A stretch of 64,000 nt of DNA, taken from contig NZ_FVZN01000014.1 in NCBI RefSeq assembly GCF_900168685.1, positions 1,860,001 to 1,924,000 on the forward strand, written 5' to 3'. This DNA comes from Solibacillus isronensis. Lineage in GTDB: Bacteria > Bacillota > Bacilli > Bacillales_A > Planococcaceae. The notes under the pieces are model-generated. The model was not told the DNA's origin, did not search any database, and worked only from the letters and a program-made list of their open reading frames with translations. Below are positions 26,349-34,311 of this stretch, in pieces (the first letter of the stretch is position 1; each line of letters starts with the position of its first letter). A program made the translations under genes and the position numbers.

Positions 26349-27047
26349 ATGATACATCCGATTAAAATTTCGAGCACTTTTGCTGATGAAACTCGTTTTT
26401 CAATTTATGAATTTATGTTGCAGCAAAAACAATTTTTATCCGTTCAGGATATTGCCGACCAATTTAAAATCCATTCCAATGTAGCACGTTTGCATCTAAC
26501 TAAACTTGCAGAAATCGGTGCCATTTCTTCCGAACATTTAAAAACCGGAAAAGGCGGGCGACCTGGAAGAGTATATAAAGCAAAACAAGAAGGAATTAAT
26601 TTAAGTATTCCTAGACGCGACACATCTTCATTAATTAAATGGTCACTTGAACTAATTCGCGAACTTGGTGAAGCAGCGTTGAGTAAAGCGCAGGAAATCA
26701 GTTATCGCGACGGGAAACAATCGATGCTTGAACAAATGAATTCTGTTAAACGAAAATCTCCATTAACTTTTGATGAGAAATTGGCCATGATAACTAAAAG
26801 CGCCACATTAATCGGTTATATTCCGGAAGTAATTGAGCATAACCAATCCAAATCAATCATATTCTCGCTTTTCAACTGCCCCTTCCAAGAACAAATATCG
26901 ACCTACGGAGAAATTGTCTGCAAGCTCCATGAATCCTATTTGTATGGACAAGTTGATACATTGTTTGATCGTCATGAAATTACGAAAATGGAGAGTATGG
27001 TAAGTGACTGTGACTTTTGCAAATACAAAATTTCCGTACACAATTAA
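26349..27047 (+). CDS. winged-helix regulator with C-terminal cysteine motif (COG2345/SufR-like)
   Basis: This 232-residue protein has an N-terminal ArsR/DeoR-like winged helix (about 10-80, SVQDIADQFKIHSNVARLHLTKLAEIGAI and the wing GGRPGRVY). The C-terminal domain has four cysteines spaced Cys177 (NCPF), Cys191 (IVCKLHE), Cys221 and Cys224 (DCDFCKYKI). This resembles the metal or Fe-S binding domain of SufR-like regulators. ATG at 26349 has GGAGG upstream. It is divergent from comGA and upstream of the yqgY homologue. The regulon is unknown. Confidence 0.8.
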   Translation: MIHPIKISSTFADETRFSIYEFMLQQKQFLSVQDIADQFKIHSNVARLHLTKLAEIGAISSEHLKTGKGGRPGRVYKAKQEGINLSIPRRDTSSLIKWSLELIRELGEAALSKAQEISYRDGKQSMLEQMNSVKRKSPLTFDEKLAMITKSATLIGYIPEVIEHNQSKSIIFSLFNCPFQEQISTYGEIVCKLHESYLYGQVDTLFDRHEITKMESMVSDCDFCKYKISVHN

Positions 27048-27164
27048 TGGAAAAAACATGCGTTTGTCACAACTCTTCCATATCTCCCAGTTTACATTAT
27101 CCAGAAACTTGATTTATAATGAATGAGAGACTATTCTATTTTTTTAGAAAAGGAGGGATATTTC

Positions 27165-27407
27165 ATGAGCAATATGTATAAAGTTATGGCATTCTGGACT
27201 GCTATTTTCGCCGTTATGTTCTACCTTGGAGGTATGAACGAGGTTTCGCTATTATTCGTAGGTAATACAGGTTTATTTTTATTATTAGGCTTCTTAAATC
27301 TTTCAGAACGCATGTACATGTACATTTTTGGCGCATACTTAACTGTTTTCTTCGCCGGTTTCACCTATTACACAACATTCATACACACTCCAGGTGGCGG
27401 ACATTAA
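27165..27407 (+). CDS. yqgY: DUF2626 membrane protein YqgY
   Basis: This 80-residue protein is nearly all hydrophobic, with two to three membrane helices (about 5-22, 27-44 and 49-70) and a short HTPGGGH tail. It matches the DUF2626/YqgY type in length and in the pattern KVMAFWTAIFAVMFYLGGM. The function is unknown. The start is the ATG at 27165, with AAAGGAGGG 7-8 nt upstream; a reading from 27123 places the ribosome site inside the gene. It has its own terminator. Confidence 0.85.
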   Translation: MSNMYKVMAFWTAIFAVMFYLGGMNEVSLLFVGNTGLFLLLGFLNLSERMYMYIFGAYLTVFFAGFTYYTTFIHTPGGGH

Positions 27408-27408
27408 A

Positions 27409-27446
27409 AAACGACACGCTCTTAAATAGAGAGCGGTCGTTTTTTC
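27409..27446 (+). terminator. terminator of yqgY
   Basis: AAACGAC-A-CGCTCT (27409-27422) pairs with AGAGCG-GTCGTTT (27430-27442), with one bulged A, followed by T's. It could also serve the convergent gene. Confidence 0.8.
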
Positions 27447-27460
27447 ATTTACAAATTAGT

Positions 27461-28105
27461 TTAAAAGCCATTTAAAAACGGGTTGGAATCCATCTCTGCA
27501 GCAGGTGTCGTATAGTCACCATGCCCTGGATAAATAATTGTATCTTCCGGTAATGATAAAAGCTTATCGTGAATCGATTTCAACAAGACATTCATCGAAC
27601 CTCCGATCAAATCAGTCCGTCCAATGCTCTGTTCAAATAATGTATCGCCTACAATCGCAAAAGCGTCGTCTTTAAAAATAAAAGATACACTTCCCGGAGA
27701 ATGCCCTGGTGTATGGGCTACCGTAAAGGTAAATGCACCGATTGTCATTTCACCTTCTTTACGGATAATATGTTCTTCATCAGGTTTTTTCACGATATAA
27801 TTTGGCAATTCCGCGTATTTACCTGAACCATTTTTCATCGGATCAGCAAGCCAGTCCACTTCTTTTTCATGGACATAGAGCGGGATATCGTATATTGCCC
27901 GTACCGCATCCACTCCACCGATATGATCAAAATGGGTATGGGTTAATAAAATAGCTAATGGGTTTAAGCCATTTTTACGTAATTCATTTACAATGCGTGC
28001 CCCTTCTTCACCTGGATCAAAAATTAAGCAGTCTTTTTCTTTATTGCTGACAATGTAGCAATTCGTTTGGATCGGTCCTAGACTATATTTTCTAACATTT
28101 AACAT
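27461..28105 (-). CDS. yqgX: metallo-beta-lactamase-fold hydrolase YqgX (glyoxalase II-like)
   Basis: This 214-residue hydrolase has the binuclear metal motif HTHFDH, then HTPGHSPGS, GDTLFEQSIGRTDL and YPGHGDYTT, which together supply the zinc ligands. The short C-terminal part, without the full glyoxalase II helical domain, matches YqgX-type proteins, so hydrolysis of S-lactoyl-type thioesters is likely but not certain. ATG at 28105 has GAGGTGAT upstream. Its neighbours yqgY and yqgW are the same in B. subtilis. Confidence 0.9.
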   Translation of the reverse strand: MLNVRKYSLGPIQTNCYIVSNKEKDCLIFDPGEEGARIVNELRKNGLNPLAILLTHTHFDHIGGVDAVRAIYDIPLYVHEKEVDWLADPMKNGSGKYAELPNYIVKKPDEEHIIRKEGEMTIGAFTFTVAHTPGHSPGSVSFIFKDDAFAIVGDTLFEQSIGRTDLIGGSMNVLLKSIHDKLLSLPEDTIIYPGHGDYTTPAAEMDSNPFLNGF

Positions 28106-28191
28106 AAATCATCACCTCAGTTTCCATTATACATTTTTTCTATCTTTCTCATAGTGAAAGTTATCGTTCAAACAAACGCCACTTTTAGTCC

Positions 28192-28220
28192 TCGACAAAC
28201 GATTTGGAAACCTTTACAAT
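28192..28220 (+). promoter_or_regulatory. sigma-A promoter of yqgW
   Basis: TCGACA (28192-28197), a 17-nt spacer and TACAAT (28215-28220). Confidence 0.65.
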
Positions 28221-28277
28221 AAAAGAGGAATATTGTTGAGACATTTTTTGGAATGTTGAAAGGAGTGTCAATTTTTT

Positions 28278-28454
28278 ATGAACTTATTAATGGTTATTTT
28301 TGGTTTAGTTGCAATTTTTGGCGTAATTGGCATATTCCAATCAATCAAAGAGAAAAACCTTTTAGCTGCTGCCTTCAACGCTTTAGCTGCAGGTGTTTTC
28401 GGTTGGTTCGTCATTATGACGGTTTTAAATCAAGGCTATCCACCAACTCACTAA
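28278..28454 (+). CDS. yqgW: DUF2759 small membrane protein YqgW
   Basis: This 58-residue protein has two membrane helices: LLMVIFGLVAIFGVIGIFQS near the start and FNALAAGVFGWFVIMTVL near the end, joined by IKEKNLLAA. This is the DUF2759/YqgW pattern. ATG at 28278 has AAAGGAG upstream, with a sigma-A promoter 58 nt before it and a terminator right after. An overlapping longer frame from 28253 is a shadow of this gene. The function is unknown. Confidence 0.85.
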   Translation: MNLLMVIFGLVAIFGVIGIFQSIKEKNLLAAAFNALAAGVFGWFVIMTVLNQGYPPTH

Positions 28455-28462
28455 TTGCAACC

Positions 28463-28497
28463 AAAAAACGTATTGCTCTTGAAGCAATGCGTTTTTT
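28463..28497 (+). terminator. terminator of yqgW
   Basis: AAAAAACG-T-ATTGCT pairs with AGCAAT-G-CGTTTTTT around a short loop, with a run of six T's. Confidence 0.75.
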
Positions 28498-28508
28498 ATA
28501 TGAAGAAA

Positions 28509-28542
28509 AAAGCTGCTCCCGGATTTCTCCGGGGCAGCTTTA
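28509..28542 (-). terminator. terminator of yqgS
   Basis: The GC-rich stem AAGCTGC.CCCGGA / TCCGGGGCAGCTT overlaps the stop codon and is followed on the minus strand by TTTTTTC. Confidence 0.75.
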
Positions 28543-30444
28543 ATTTTTATAGTTCGTATCAATCAGTAAGTTTCCTGTTTCTGAATCATAGAAACGTAAC
28601 AGGTCACCATTAATAATCTGATCCGAGTATTCCAGTTCTTGTGTTGCACGGTCAATAAATGGCTGACATGCTTCCGTATCAATTGCTTCTCCCGTTTCAC
28701 GGTCGTAGCATACTTCACCTGCATACACATATTGATCTGTTACGAAGCGACCATCACGGAAAATAACGAAATCTTCATGTTCTTCCGAGAAAAGGTCAGC
28801 ACCTAATTGCATATCTTTTGAAGTCTCAATACCTAAAAGATGCAGTAATGTCGGACGAATATCCAACTGACCCGCTACATTATCCATCACTTGTCCATCA
28901 TTTGAACCAGGAATGTGAATATATAATGGGACAGCCTGTAAAAGCGCACTGTCATATGGTGTGATTTCTTCTTTATTTAAATATTTTGCCATTGCTTTAT
29001 TATGATTTTCGGAAATCCCGTAGTGGTCTCCGTACATCACGATAATCGAATTTTCATATAAACCTTGTTCTTTTAAATCATCGAAGAATTCTTTCACCGA
29101 TTCATCCAAATAGCGAACTGTTTGGAAATAACGATTTAATGTACCTGAATTTGAATCATATTCAGGAATCATCATATCTTCCGGATCCAAATAGAATGGA
29201 TAGTGGTTTGTTAATGTAATTAGACGGCTGTAAAACGGCTGTGGCATTTCTTTCATTAATGCTGCAGATTGTTCAAAGAATGGAATATCCTTCAATCCCC
29301 AGTTTACAGATGTTTCTTCAGTTACATTGTATGACTCGAGATCATAGAACTGATCTAATTTAAATGATTTGTAAATCATGTCACGGTTCCAGAATGATTT
29401 GTTGTTTGCATGCATAACATTTGTAAAATATCCATTTTCCCCTAAGCGCTCTGCAAAGGAGTTATACGTGTTTTCACCATGTGTAAAGAATACTGCACCT
29501 CGCCCTAAGCCATATAACGAGTTTTCGAAAATGAACTCAGAATCCGAAGTTTTTCCTAACCCGGTCTGGTGGTAAAAATCACTGAAGTAATACGTATCTT
29601 TATCGTTTGTCAATGAATTCAGGAACGGTGTTACTACTTCCCCATTCATTTCCTCATTAATAACAAATGACTGCAATGATTCTAAAGAAACTGCAATTAC
29701 ATTGCGGCCCTCATACTTGCCGAACATTTCAACATTAGGTTCCGCCTGGTTTGCGCGGACGTAGTTGCTCACTTCAACAAGTTCACTGCCATCTGCCAAC
29801 GCACGCTGTGCAGACGATTTCGACTGAACATATACATCGTATAGGTGATAGTTATATGTTCCGATATTTTTCACTAACAGTTCACGGTCAAATGCTCGTG
29901 TCAATAATTGCGGACGCTCTGTTTCTGCTAAACCTAAGTTTAAAAATAAAATAGCTGCCGTCATAACAAAGTATGCTTTACGCGCATCTTTACGTATAGG
30001 CAGTAACTGCTCTTCCGCTTTCGGTAAAAGCTTCACAGCAATAAAAATCAGTAATACATCAACAAAATAGAATATGTCCATCCAGCTGATAATTGCTGCT
30101 GCTGATGTACCTAACTCTCCAAAATTGCTCGTTTGGAATAATACAGGCAATGTTACAAAGTCATTGTAGAAACGGTAAAAGGCAACATTTCCGTATACTA
30201 CTAAGGCCAGTAAAATACTACTGCCGACAATATAGCGATTTCGCGCTTTTTGTGATTTCAAGAATAATGACAATCCATAGAAGAATAATAAGAAACTTAA
30301 TGGATTGATAATCAAAATTAACAATTGCATTGCATTTTCTATCTTCATATCAAAGCTAGTTTCATAAACAATTACAGTTTTAATCCAGGTTGCTATTACG
30401 GCAATCGCTAATATCGAATGTTTAGGCCATTTAAAATCTTTCAT
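28540..30444 (-). CDS. yqgS: LTA synthase family protein (YqgS-like)
   Basis: This 634-residue polytopic membrane protein has about five N-terminal helices (about 10-25, 40-60, 72-92, 118-138, 158-172) and a large extracellular sulfatase-type domain. The domain includes SLESLQSF, the catalytic Thr299 in GKTSDSEF, MYGDHYG and VPLYIHIPG. It polymerises or primes glycerol-phosphate chains of lipoteichoic acid from phosphatidylglycerol. Synteny with yqgQ, yqgW and yqgX points to YqgS, one of several LtaS paralogues, rather than the main LtaS. A signal-peptidase-like site follows the last helix. Confidence 0.9.
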   Translation of the reverse strand: MKDFKWPKHSILAIAVIATWIKTVIVYETSFDMKIENAMQLLILIINPLSFLLFFYGLSLFLKSQKARNRYIVGSSILLALVVYGNVAFYRFYNDFVTLPVLFQTSNFGELGTSAAAIISWMDIFYFVDVLLIFIAVKLLPKAEEQLLPIRKDARKAYFVMTAAILFLNLGLAETERPQLLTRAFDRELLVKNIGTYNYHLYDVYVQSKSSAQRALADGSELVEVSNYVRANQAEPNVEMFGKYEGRNVIAVSLESLQSFVINEEMNGEVVTPFLNSLTNDKDTYYFSDFYHQTGLGKTSDSEFIFENSLYGLGRGAVFFTHGENTYNSFAERLGENGYFTNVMHANNKSFWNRDMIYKSFKLDQFYDLESYNVTEETSVNWGLKDIPFFEQSAALMKEMPQPFYSRLITLTNHYPFYLDPEDMMIPEYDSNSGTLNRYFQTVRYLDESVKEFFDDLKEQGLYENSIIVMYGDHYGISENHNKAMAKYLNKEEITPYDSALLQAVPLYIHIPGSNDGQVMDNVAGQLDIRPTLLHLLGIETSKDMQLGADLFSEEHEDFVIFRDGRFVTDQYVYAGEVCYDRETGEAIDTEACQPFIDRATQELEYSDQIINGDLLRFYDSETGNLLIDTNYKN

Positions 30445-30639
30445 ATCCTATACATCCTCTCTTTACATATTCGATTTTTTTAAATACATTGTTTTATTTG
30501 TGTAAAATTCTCATTCGAACAAAATCTATGTTAAAGCTTTTCAAACAAATCCGCAACATTATTTCGTTTAAACAGTTTACATTCATAAATTAGCACTATT
30601 ATTTAGTACGTATTAAACTTGAAAAGGTTTCGTTAAATA
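30445..30639. other. intergenic region upstream of yqgS
   Basis: AT-rich leader of yqgS. I see no gene or clear promoter. Confidence 0.4.
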
Positions 30640-30668
30640 TGAAAACAGCGGTTTATTCCCGCTGTTTC
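30640..30668 (-). terminator. terminator of yqgQ
   Basis: AAACAGCGG (30643-30651) pairs with CCGCTGTTT (30659-30667), followed by TTTTCATATTT on the minus strand. Confidence 0.7.
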
Positions 30669-30756
30669 ACTCAGGATATGTTCGTCAAAAAGTTTAAAAC
30701 CCTAAGTAAACAAGCATACCTCTATACGATCCATACTATTATACGCTAAATTCCAG

Positions 30757-30957
30757 TTATTTTCCTGCTTTAAGCCTTTGCTCTTCCTGACGCAGGATTA
30801 ATAAAGCCATCTGAAAATCTTTCGTATCAATAAATTTCGATTTATATAATTCCTTAATTTCGTCTTCCATTAAGTATAAATCTCCAATACGGTCCTTTGT
30901 ATAAATGTAAATGCCGTATTGTTTTAAGATGTCGAGCACATCCAACATTGACTTCAT
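30757..30957 (-). CDS. yqgQ: DUF910 family protein YqgQ
   Basis: This 66-residue soluble protein of the DUF910/YqgQ family is a small three-helix bundle by known structure. Recognisable residues are MLDVLDILKQYGIYIYTKDRIGDLYLMEDEIKELY. ATG at 30957 has GGAGGAACG upstream. It follows yqgN by 17 nt, as in the B. subtilis yqg cluster; glcK, often next, is absent. It is thought to bind single-stranded nucleic acid, but its role is not established. Confidence 0.88.
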   Translation of the reverse strand: MKSMLDVLDILKQYGIYIYTKDRIGDLYLMEDEIKELYKSKFIDTKDFQMALLILRQEEQRLKAGK

Positions 30958-30974
30958 TCTCGTTCCTCCACCAA

Positions 30975-31538
30975 TTATTCGCAGATTATGCGATTTTTGT
31001 CTGTAAGTAGTATATGTACCGGAAGATCATGTGATTCTCTCGGTATTTCGTTTAACAACTGCTCCTCAAATGCCAAGGATATCCGCTTTCCATTAAATCC
31101 AACTAAATAGCGGTCATAATAGCCCCCACCAAATCCGATGCGGTATCCGTGATGATCGAAGACAACCCCCGGCACGACCATTACATCAATTCGTTCTTTT
31201 TCGACCAGCTCTGTTCTTTCTCGTATCGGTTCTAATATATTTTGATATGCTCGTTCGGTTTCATCAAAATTGTTAATTTTGTAAAACTGCATCGAGCGAT
31301 CTTTCGGATTACATTTCGGAACTGCAACATATTTATTTAATTTCCATAATTCTTCAATAATAAACGTCGTATCCACTTCCGGCTGATTTGATAAAGTAAT
31401 TGCTATAATATTTGCTTTTTGAATAGATGGTTCCTGTAATAATTGCTGAGCGATTTCCAAAGAACGTTCACGATATTCCTGATCGGTCATATTGGACAAC
31501 TTTTCCTGCACTTTTATACGATAGTCTCTTTTCTCCAA
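30975..31538 (-). CDS. yqgN: 5-formyltetrahydrofolate cyclo-ligase
   Basis: This ATP-dependent enzyme converts 5-formyl-THF to 5,10-methenyl-THF and so recycles stored folate. The 187-residue protein contains the family signature GYRIGFGGGYYDRYL, MVVPGVVFDHHG and an N-terminal RDYRIKVQEKL region with basic residues for ATP. I choose TTG at 31538 because AAGTAGGG lies 6 nt upstream; a TTG at 31556 has no site. It is first in the yqgN-yqgQ pair. Confidence 0.9.
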   Translation of the reverse strand: MEKRDYRIKVQEKLSNMTDQEYRERSLEIAQQLLQEPSIQKANIIAITLSNQPEVDTTFIIEELWKLNKYVAVPKCNPKDRSMQFYKINNFDETERAYQNILEPIRERTELVEKERIDVMVVPGVVFDHHGYRIGFGGGYYDRYLVGFNGKRISLAFEEQLLNEIPRESHDLPVHILLTDKNRIICE

Positions 31539-31640
31539 ACAAATCCCTACTTTCAATAAAGCTGTTTAAGTTAAACATTACTATCATAAATCAAATTCGT
31601 TGAATCATCATAGTAAGATTTAATAGGATATCAAGTAAAA

Positions 31641-31667
31641 AGCCAAAACCAACGAGTGGTTTTGGCT
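31641..31667 (-). terminator. terminator of rpmG
   Basis: AGCCAAAACCA (31641-31651) and TGGTTTTGGCT (31657-31667) pair perfectly, with TTTTTACTT after the stem on the minus strand. Confidence 0.85.
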
Positions 31668-31680
31668 AAATGAGCGATTA

Positions 31681-31830
31681 TTACTTTGTTTCACGGTGAA
31701 GAGTGTACTTCTTCTCGCGAGAGCAATATTTTTTAAGTTCAAGACGCTCTGGATTGTTACGCTTGTTCTTTTTTGAAATGTAGTTACGTTCGCCGCAGTC
31801 TGTGCAAGCTAAAGTAATGTTTACGCGCAT
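31681..31830 (-). CDS. rpmG: 50S ribosomal protein L33
   Basis: This 49-residue ribosomal protein begins [19 protein letters not shown] and ends [10 protein letters not shown]. The first zinc-ribbon pair CxxC is present (Cys9, Cys12), but the second pair is reduced to a single cysteine in KKYCSRE. It is therefore intermediate between zinc-binding and zinc-free L33 forms. ATG at 31830 has GGGAGGG upstream (the next codon is also ATG in the leader). It is a single gene with its own extended -10 promoter and terminator. Confidence 0.95.
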   Translation of the reverse strand: MRVNITLACTDCGERNYISKKNKRNNPERLELKKYCSREKKYTLHRETK

Positions 31831-31893
31831 CATTAACCCTCCCACTCTAAATTAAGAATAAATTTATTTGAGCATGATTTATACGACTTACCT

Positions 31894-31902
31894 ATTATAA
31901 CA
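31894..31902 (-). promoter_or_regulatory. extended -10 promoter of rpmG
   Basis: TGTTATAAT on the minus strand, 64 nt before the start codon. No good -35 is seen. Confidence 0.5.
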
Positions 31903-32050
31903 TACTGTTTTAAAAAATCTAGTATGATTTCTTAATAAGTTTTACTATGTTAAAATAAAGGGAATCTGCAGTAAGAAAACGATTAACAACTTAATTTGCA
32001 AGTTTACTGTCAATACAATGACATAAATAAAAAGAAACGGAGGACTTCAT

Positions 32051-32518
32051 ATGGGACTTTCTTCAATATTAATGATTGCTGGAATTGCCGTTATTATTAT
32101 ATCCCTATTGTTTAAAGATAAATCAGCAAAAGTTGAAAGAGATGTAGAAGATTTATCGATCAATATTTATCAGGAAACGAATGCTTTAAAAAGACGCGTA
32201 AAAGCATTGGAAGAGGAACTGCTTGTAGAACCAAACTTTCAAGTACGTAAACCTTCTTCTGCCCAACAACAAAATTCAGAACAGCAAGCTGCCTTTTCAT
32301 CTTTCCAACAGGTAGCTGCCCAAGTAAAAGCAGCTCAAAGCTATGGAACGGCATCTAAGGCAACTCCGCAAAAAAGCGCGAAACCGATTAACGGCATTTT
32401 AGTTAGCCAGGTACTCGCACTCAATAGTCAAGGTCTTTCGATTGAGGAAATCAGTAAGCGTTCAACATTATCACATGCTCAAATCCAATCGATTTTAGCA
32501 AATGGAGGTCAACAATGA
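32051..32518 (+). CDS. membrane-anchored protein with coiled coil and C-terminal HTH-like segment
   Basis: I do not recognise this 155-residue protein. It has one N-terminal membrane helix (IAVIIISLLF, about 4-21), a charged coiled coil (VERDVEDLSINIYQETNALKRRVKALEEELL), a Q/S/A-rich linker and a C-terminal helix-turn-helix-like end LNSQGLSIEEISKRSTLSHAQIQSIL. This plan recalls the flagellar regulator SwrB/DUF6115, but similarity is by architecture only. ATG at 32051 has GGAGG upstream. Its stop overlaps the next start as ATGA. Confidence 0.7.
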   Translation: MGLSSILMIAGIAVIIISLLFKDKSAKVERDVEDLSINIYQETNALKRRVKALEEELLVEPNFQVRKPSSAQQQNSEQQAAFSSFQQVAAQVKAAQSYGTASKATPQKSAKPINGILVSQVLALNSQGLSIEEISKRSTLSHAQIQSILANGGQQ

Positions 32519-33003
32519 AATCATCGTTGCGAGCATTTGGTATCGGTCTTTTCGTGGCAGGTGCAAGCATGGCATTGTTCGACAAGTTGCCTTCTGATTC
32601 CAGTCAGAAAGATAACGCCGCTTACGAAAAGCAATTAGACGACTATGAAAAACAAATTGCTGAACTGACAAAACAGTTAAACGAGCAAAACCCGGATTCC
32701 GTCAATTCTAAAAAAGCGGACGAGCAGACAACTAGTACAACTGAAGAAAAAGCAGCCGCTACAAAAGAAGAAAACAAATCAGGCGTAGTGGAAGAGACCA
32801 TTTATATTTATGAAAATGTTTCTATATATACAATCGGGCAGCAAGCGGAAGACTTAGGTATTGTCACTAATGGCCGAGAACTTGAACTTTATTTGTCCAA
32901 ACCGGAATTTGCGCGTTCTATTCAAAAAGGTTCATTTGATCTCCGCTCAGACATGACGATCGAAGAAATCGCCCAGGTGCTAACAGGGCAACCAACCGAA
33001 TAA
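32515..33003 (+). CDS. membrane-anchored protein with MltG/YceG LysM-like module only
   Basis: This 162-residue protein has an N-terminal hydrophobic anchor (AFGIGLFVAGASMALF), a coiled-coil/charged linker (YEKQLDDYEKQIAELTKQLNEQ) and a C-terminal module TIYIYENVSIYTIGQQAEDLG...LRSDMTIEEIAQVLTG. The module matches the LysM-like N-terminal part of endolytic transglycosylase MltG/YceG but lacks the catalytic domain. It is translationally coupled to the upstream gene (ATGA). A peptidoglycan-associated or regulatory role is plausible; catalysis is not. Confidence 0.72.
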   Translation: MKSSLRAFGIGLFVAGASMALFDKLPSDSSQKDNAAYEKQLDDYEKQIAELTKQLNEQNPDSVNSKKADEQTTSTTEEKAAATKEENKSGVVEETIYIYENVSIYTIGQQAEDLGIVTNGRELELYLSKPEFARSIQKGSFDLRSDMTIEEIAQVLTGQPTE

Positions 33004-33086
33004 TTGTAAATTTAAATTAAGATAGAAAGCCTTCTTCCAAACTAAACTACCGATTATTCAAAAGTTTTCAAGATTGAAGGGATTAC

Positions 33087-34292
33087 ATGGACTATATAAA
33101 AAGAGGAACAAAAGCTTTTAAACTGACGAATATCGCGTTATTTGCTGCGGGTTTTATCACCTTTGCCAACCTTTATATTACGCAGCCGCTAATGCCCCAG
33201 TTTTCAAATGATTATAATGTCTCCCCAGCGGTAGCCAGTTTGTCTTTATCTGCTGCTACGTCCGTTTTGGCATTTAGTCTGTTACTTTTCGGTTCATTGT
33301 CGGAAGCTTGGGGCCGAAAAAAATTGATGACTGCTTCGATATTTGCGGCTTCCGTTTTAACTCTCGCATTAGCGTTTGCTCCTAATTTTGAAACGATTCT
33401 CGCATTGCGTATCATTCAAGGTTTTGTATTTGCCGGGGTTCCAGCCATTGCGATGGCTTATTTAGGAGAAGAAATGGAACCTTCAAGCTTAGGTGTGGCA
33501 ATGGGTCTTTACATAAGCGGAAATGCAATTGGCGGTTTATCGGGCCGTATTATCATCGGTACGATGAGTGATTTGTTCAACTGGCAAATCGGAATGATTG
33601 TACTCGGAGTTTTAAGCATTATTATCAGTTGTTACTTCGTATGGGCATTACCAGAGTCCAAACATTTCACACCACGTCCATTGCAGTTCCGATTACTGAC
33701 TAAAACACTTTTCCAGCATATAAAAGATAGACGACTTGTATTATTGTTCGGGATTGGATTTACTTTAATGGGCAGCTTTGTAACTATGTATAACTATATC
33801 GGCTTTAAATTGGTTGATTCTCCCTATAATTTAAGCATGACATTTGTAAGTTGGCTATTTGTTGTTTATTTAGTGGGGACATGGAGCTCCACATGGTTCG
33901 GAAGCTTGTCAGATCAGTATGGCCGGCAAAATGTTCTTTACAGCGGAATCGTCATTATGATCTTAGGTGCAGTTCTTACCTTCCCTGTAAGTTTGCCTTT
34001 AAAAATAAGCGGGCTCATTATTTTTACTTTCGGCTTTTTCGGCACGCATTCTATCGCAAGCGGCTGGGTCAGTCATTTAGCCAAAGTCGATAAAGCCCAG
34101 GCTTCCTCATTGTATTTGTTCGCCTATTATATGGGGTCAAGTATCGGAGGAACGCTTGGCGGTATCTTTTGGATGCACTACGGTTGGACTGGCGTTGTCC
34201 TTTTCATCGGATCAGCACTTGTAGTAACATTTATTTTTGCAGGCTTTATTCAATACTTTCAATCTAAATACGAAAAAATGCAGAGCGCCTAG
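33087..34292 (+). CDS. major facilitator superfamily transporter
   Basis: This 401-residue carrier has twelve predicted membrane helices. The cytoplasmic loop motif FGSLSEAWGRKKLM between helices 2 and 3 and its second-half equivalent GSLSDQYGRQNVLYSG are the MFS motif A. The N-terminal helix contains TFANLYITQPLMPQF, typical of the YnfM/YbfB-like drug:H+ antiporter subgroup. ATG at 33087 has AAGGGATTAC upstream. The substrate cannot be told. The end of the gene forms part of the shared terminator with degV. Confidence 0.88.
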   Translation: MDYIKRGTKAFKLTNIALFAAGFITFANLYITQPLMPQFSNDYNVSPAVASLSLSAATSVLAFSLLLFGSLSEAWGRKKLMTASIFAASVLTLALAFAPNFETILALRIIQGFVFAGVPAIAMAYLGEEMEPSSLGVAMGLYISGNAIGGLSGRIIIGTMSDLFNWQIGMIVLGVLSIIISCYFVWALPESKHFTPRPLQFRLLTKTLFQHIKDRRLVLLFGIGFTLMGSFVTMYNYIGFKLVDSPYNLSMTFVSWLFVVYLVGTWSSTWFGSLSDQYGRQNVLYSGIVIMILGAVLTFPVSLPLKISGLIIFTFGFFGTHSIASGWVSHLAKVDKAQASSLYLFAYYMGSSIGGTLGGIFWMHYGWTGVVLFIGSALVVTFIFAGFIQYFQSKYEKMQSA

Positions 34293-34311
34293 AAACGGGC
34301 TCTGCATTTTT
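34274..34311. terminator. bidirectional terminator between MFS gene and degV
   Basis: AAAAATGCAGAGC (34274-34286) pairs perfectly with GCTCTGCATTTTT (34299-34311). It includes the MFS stop codon region. Confidence 0.85.
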
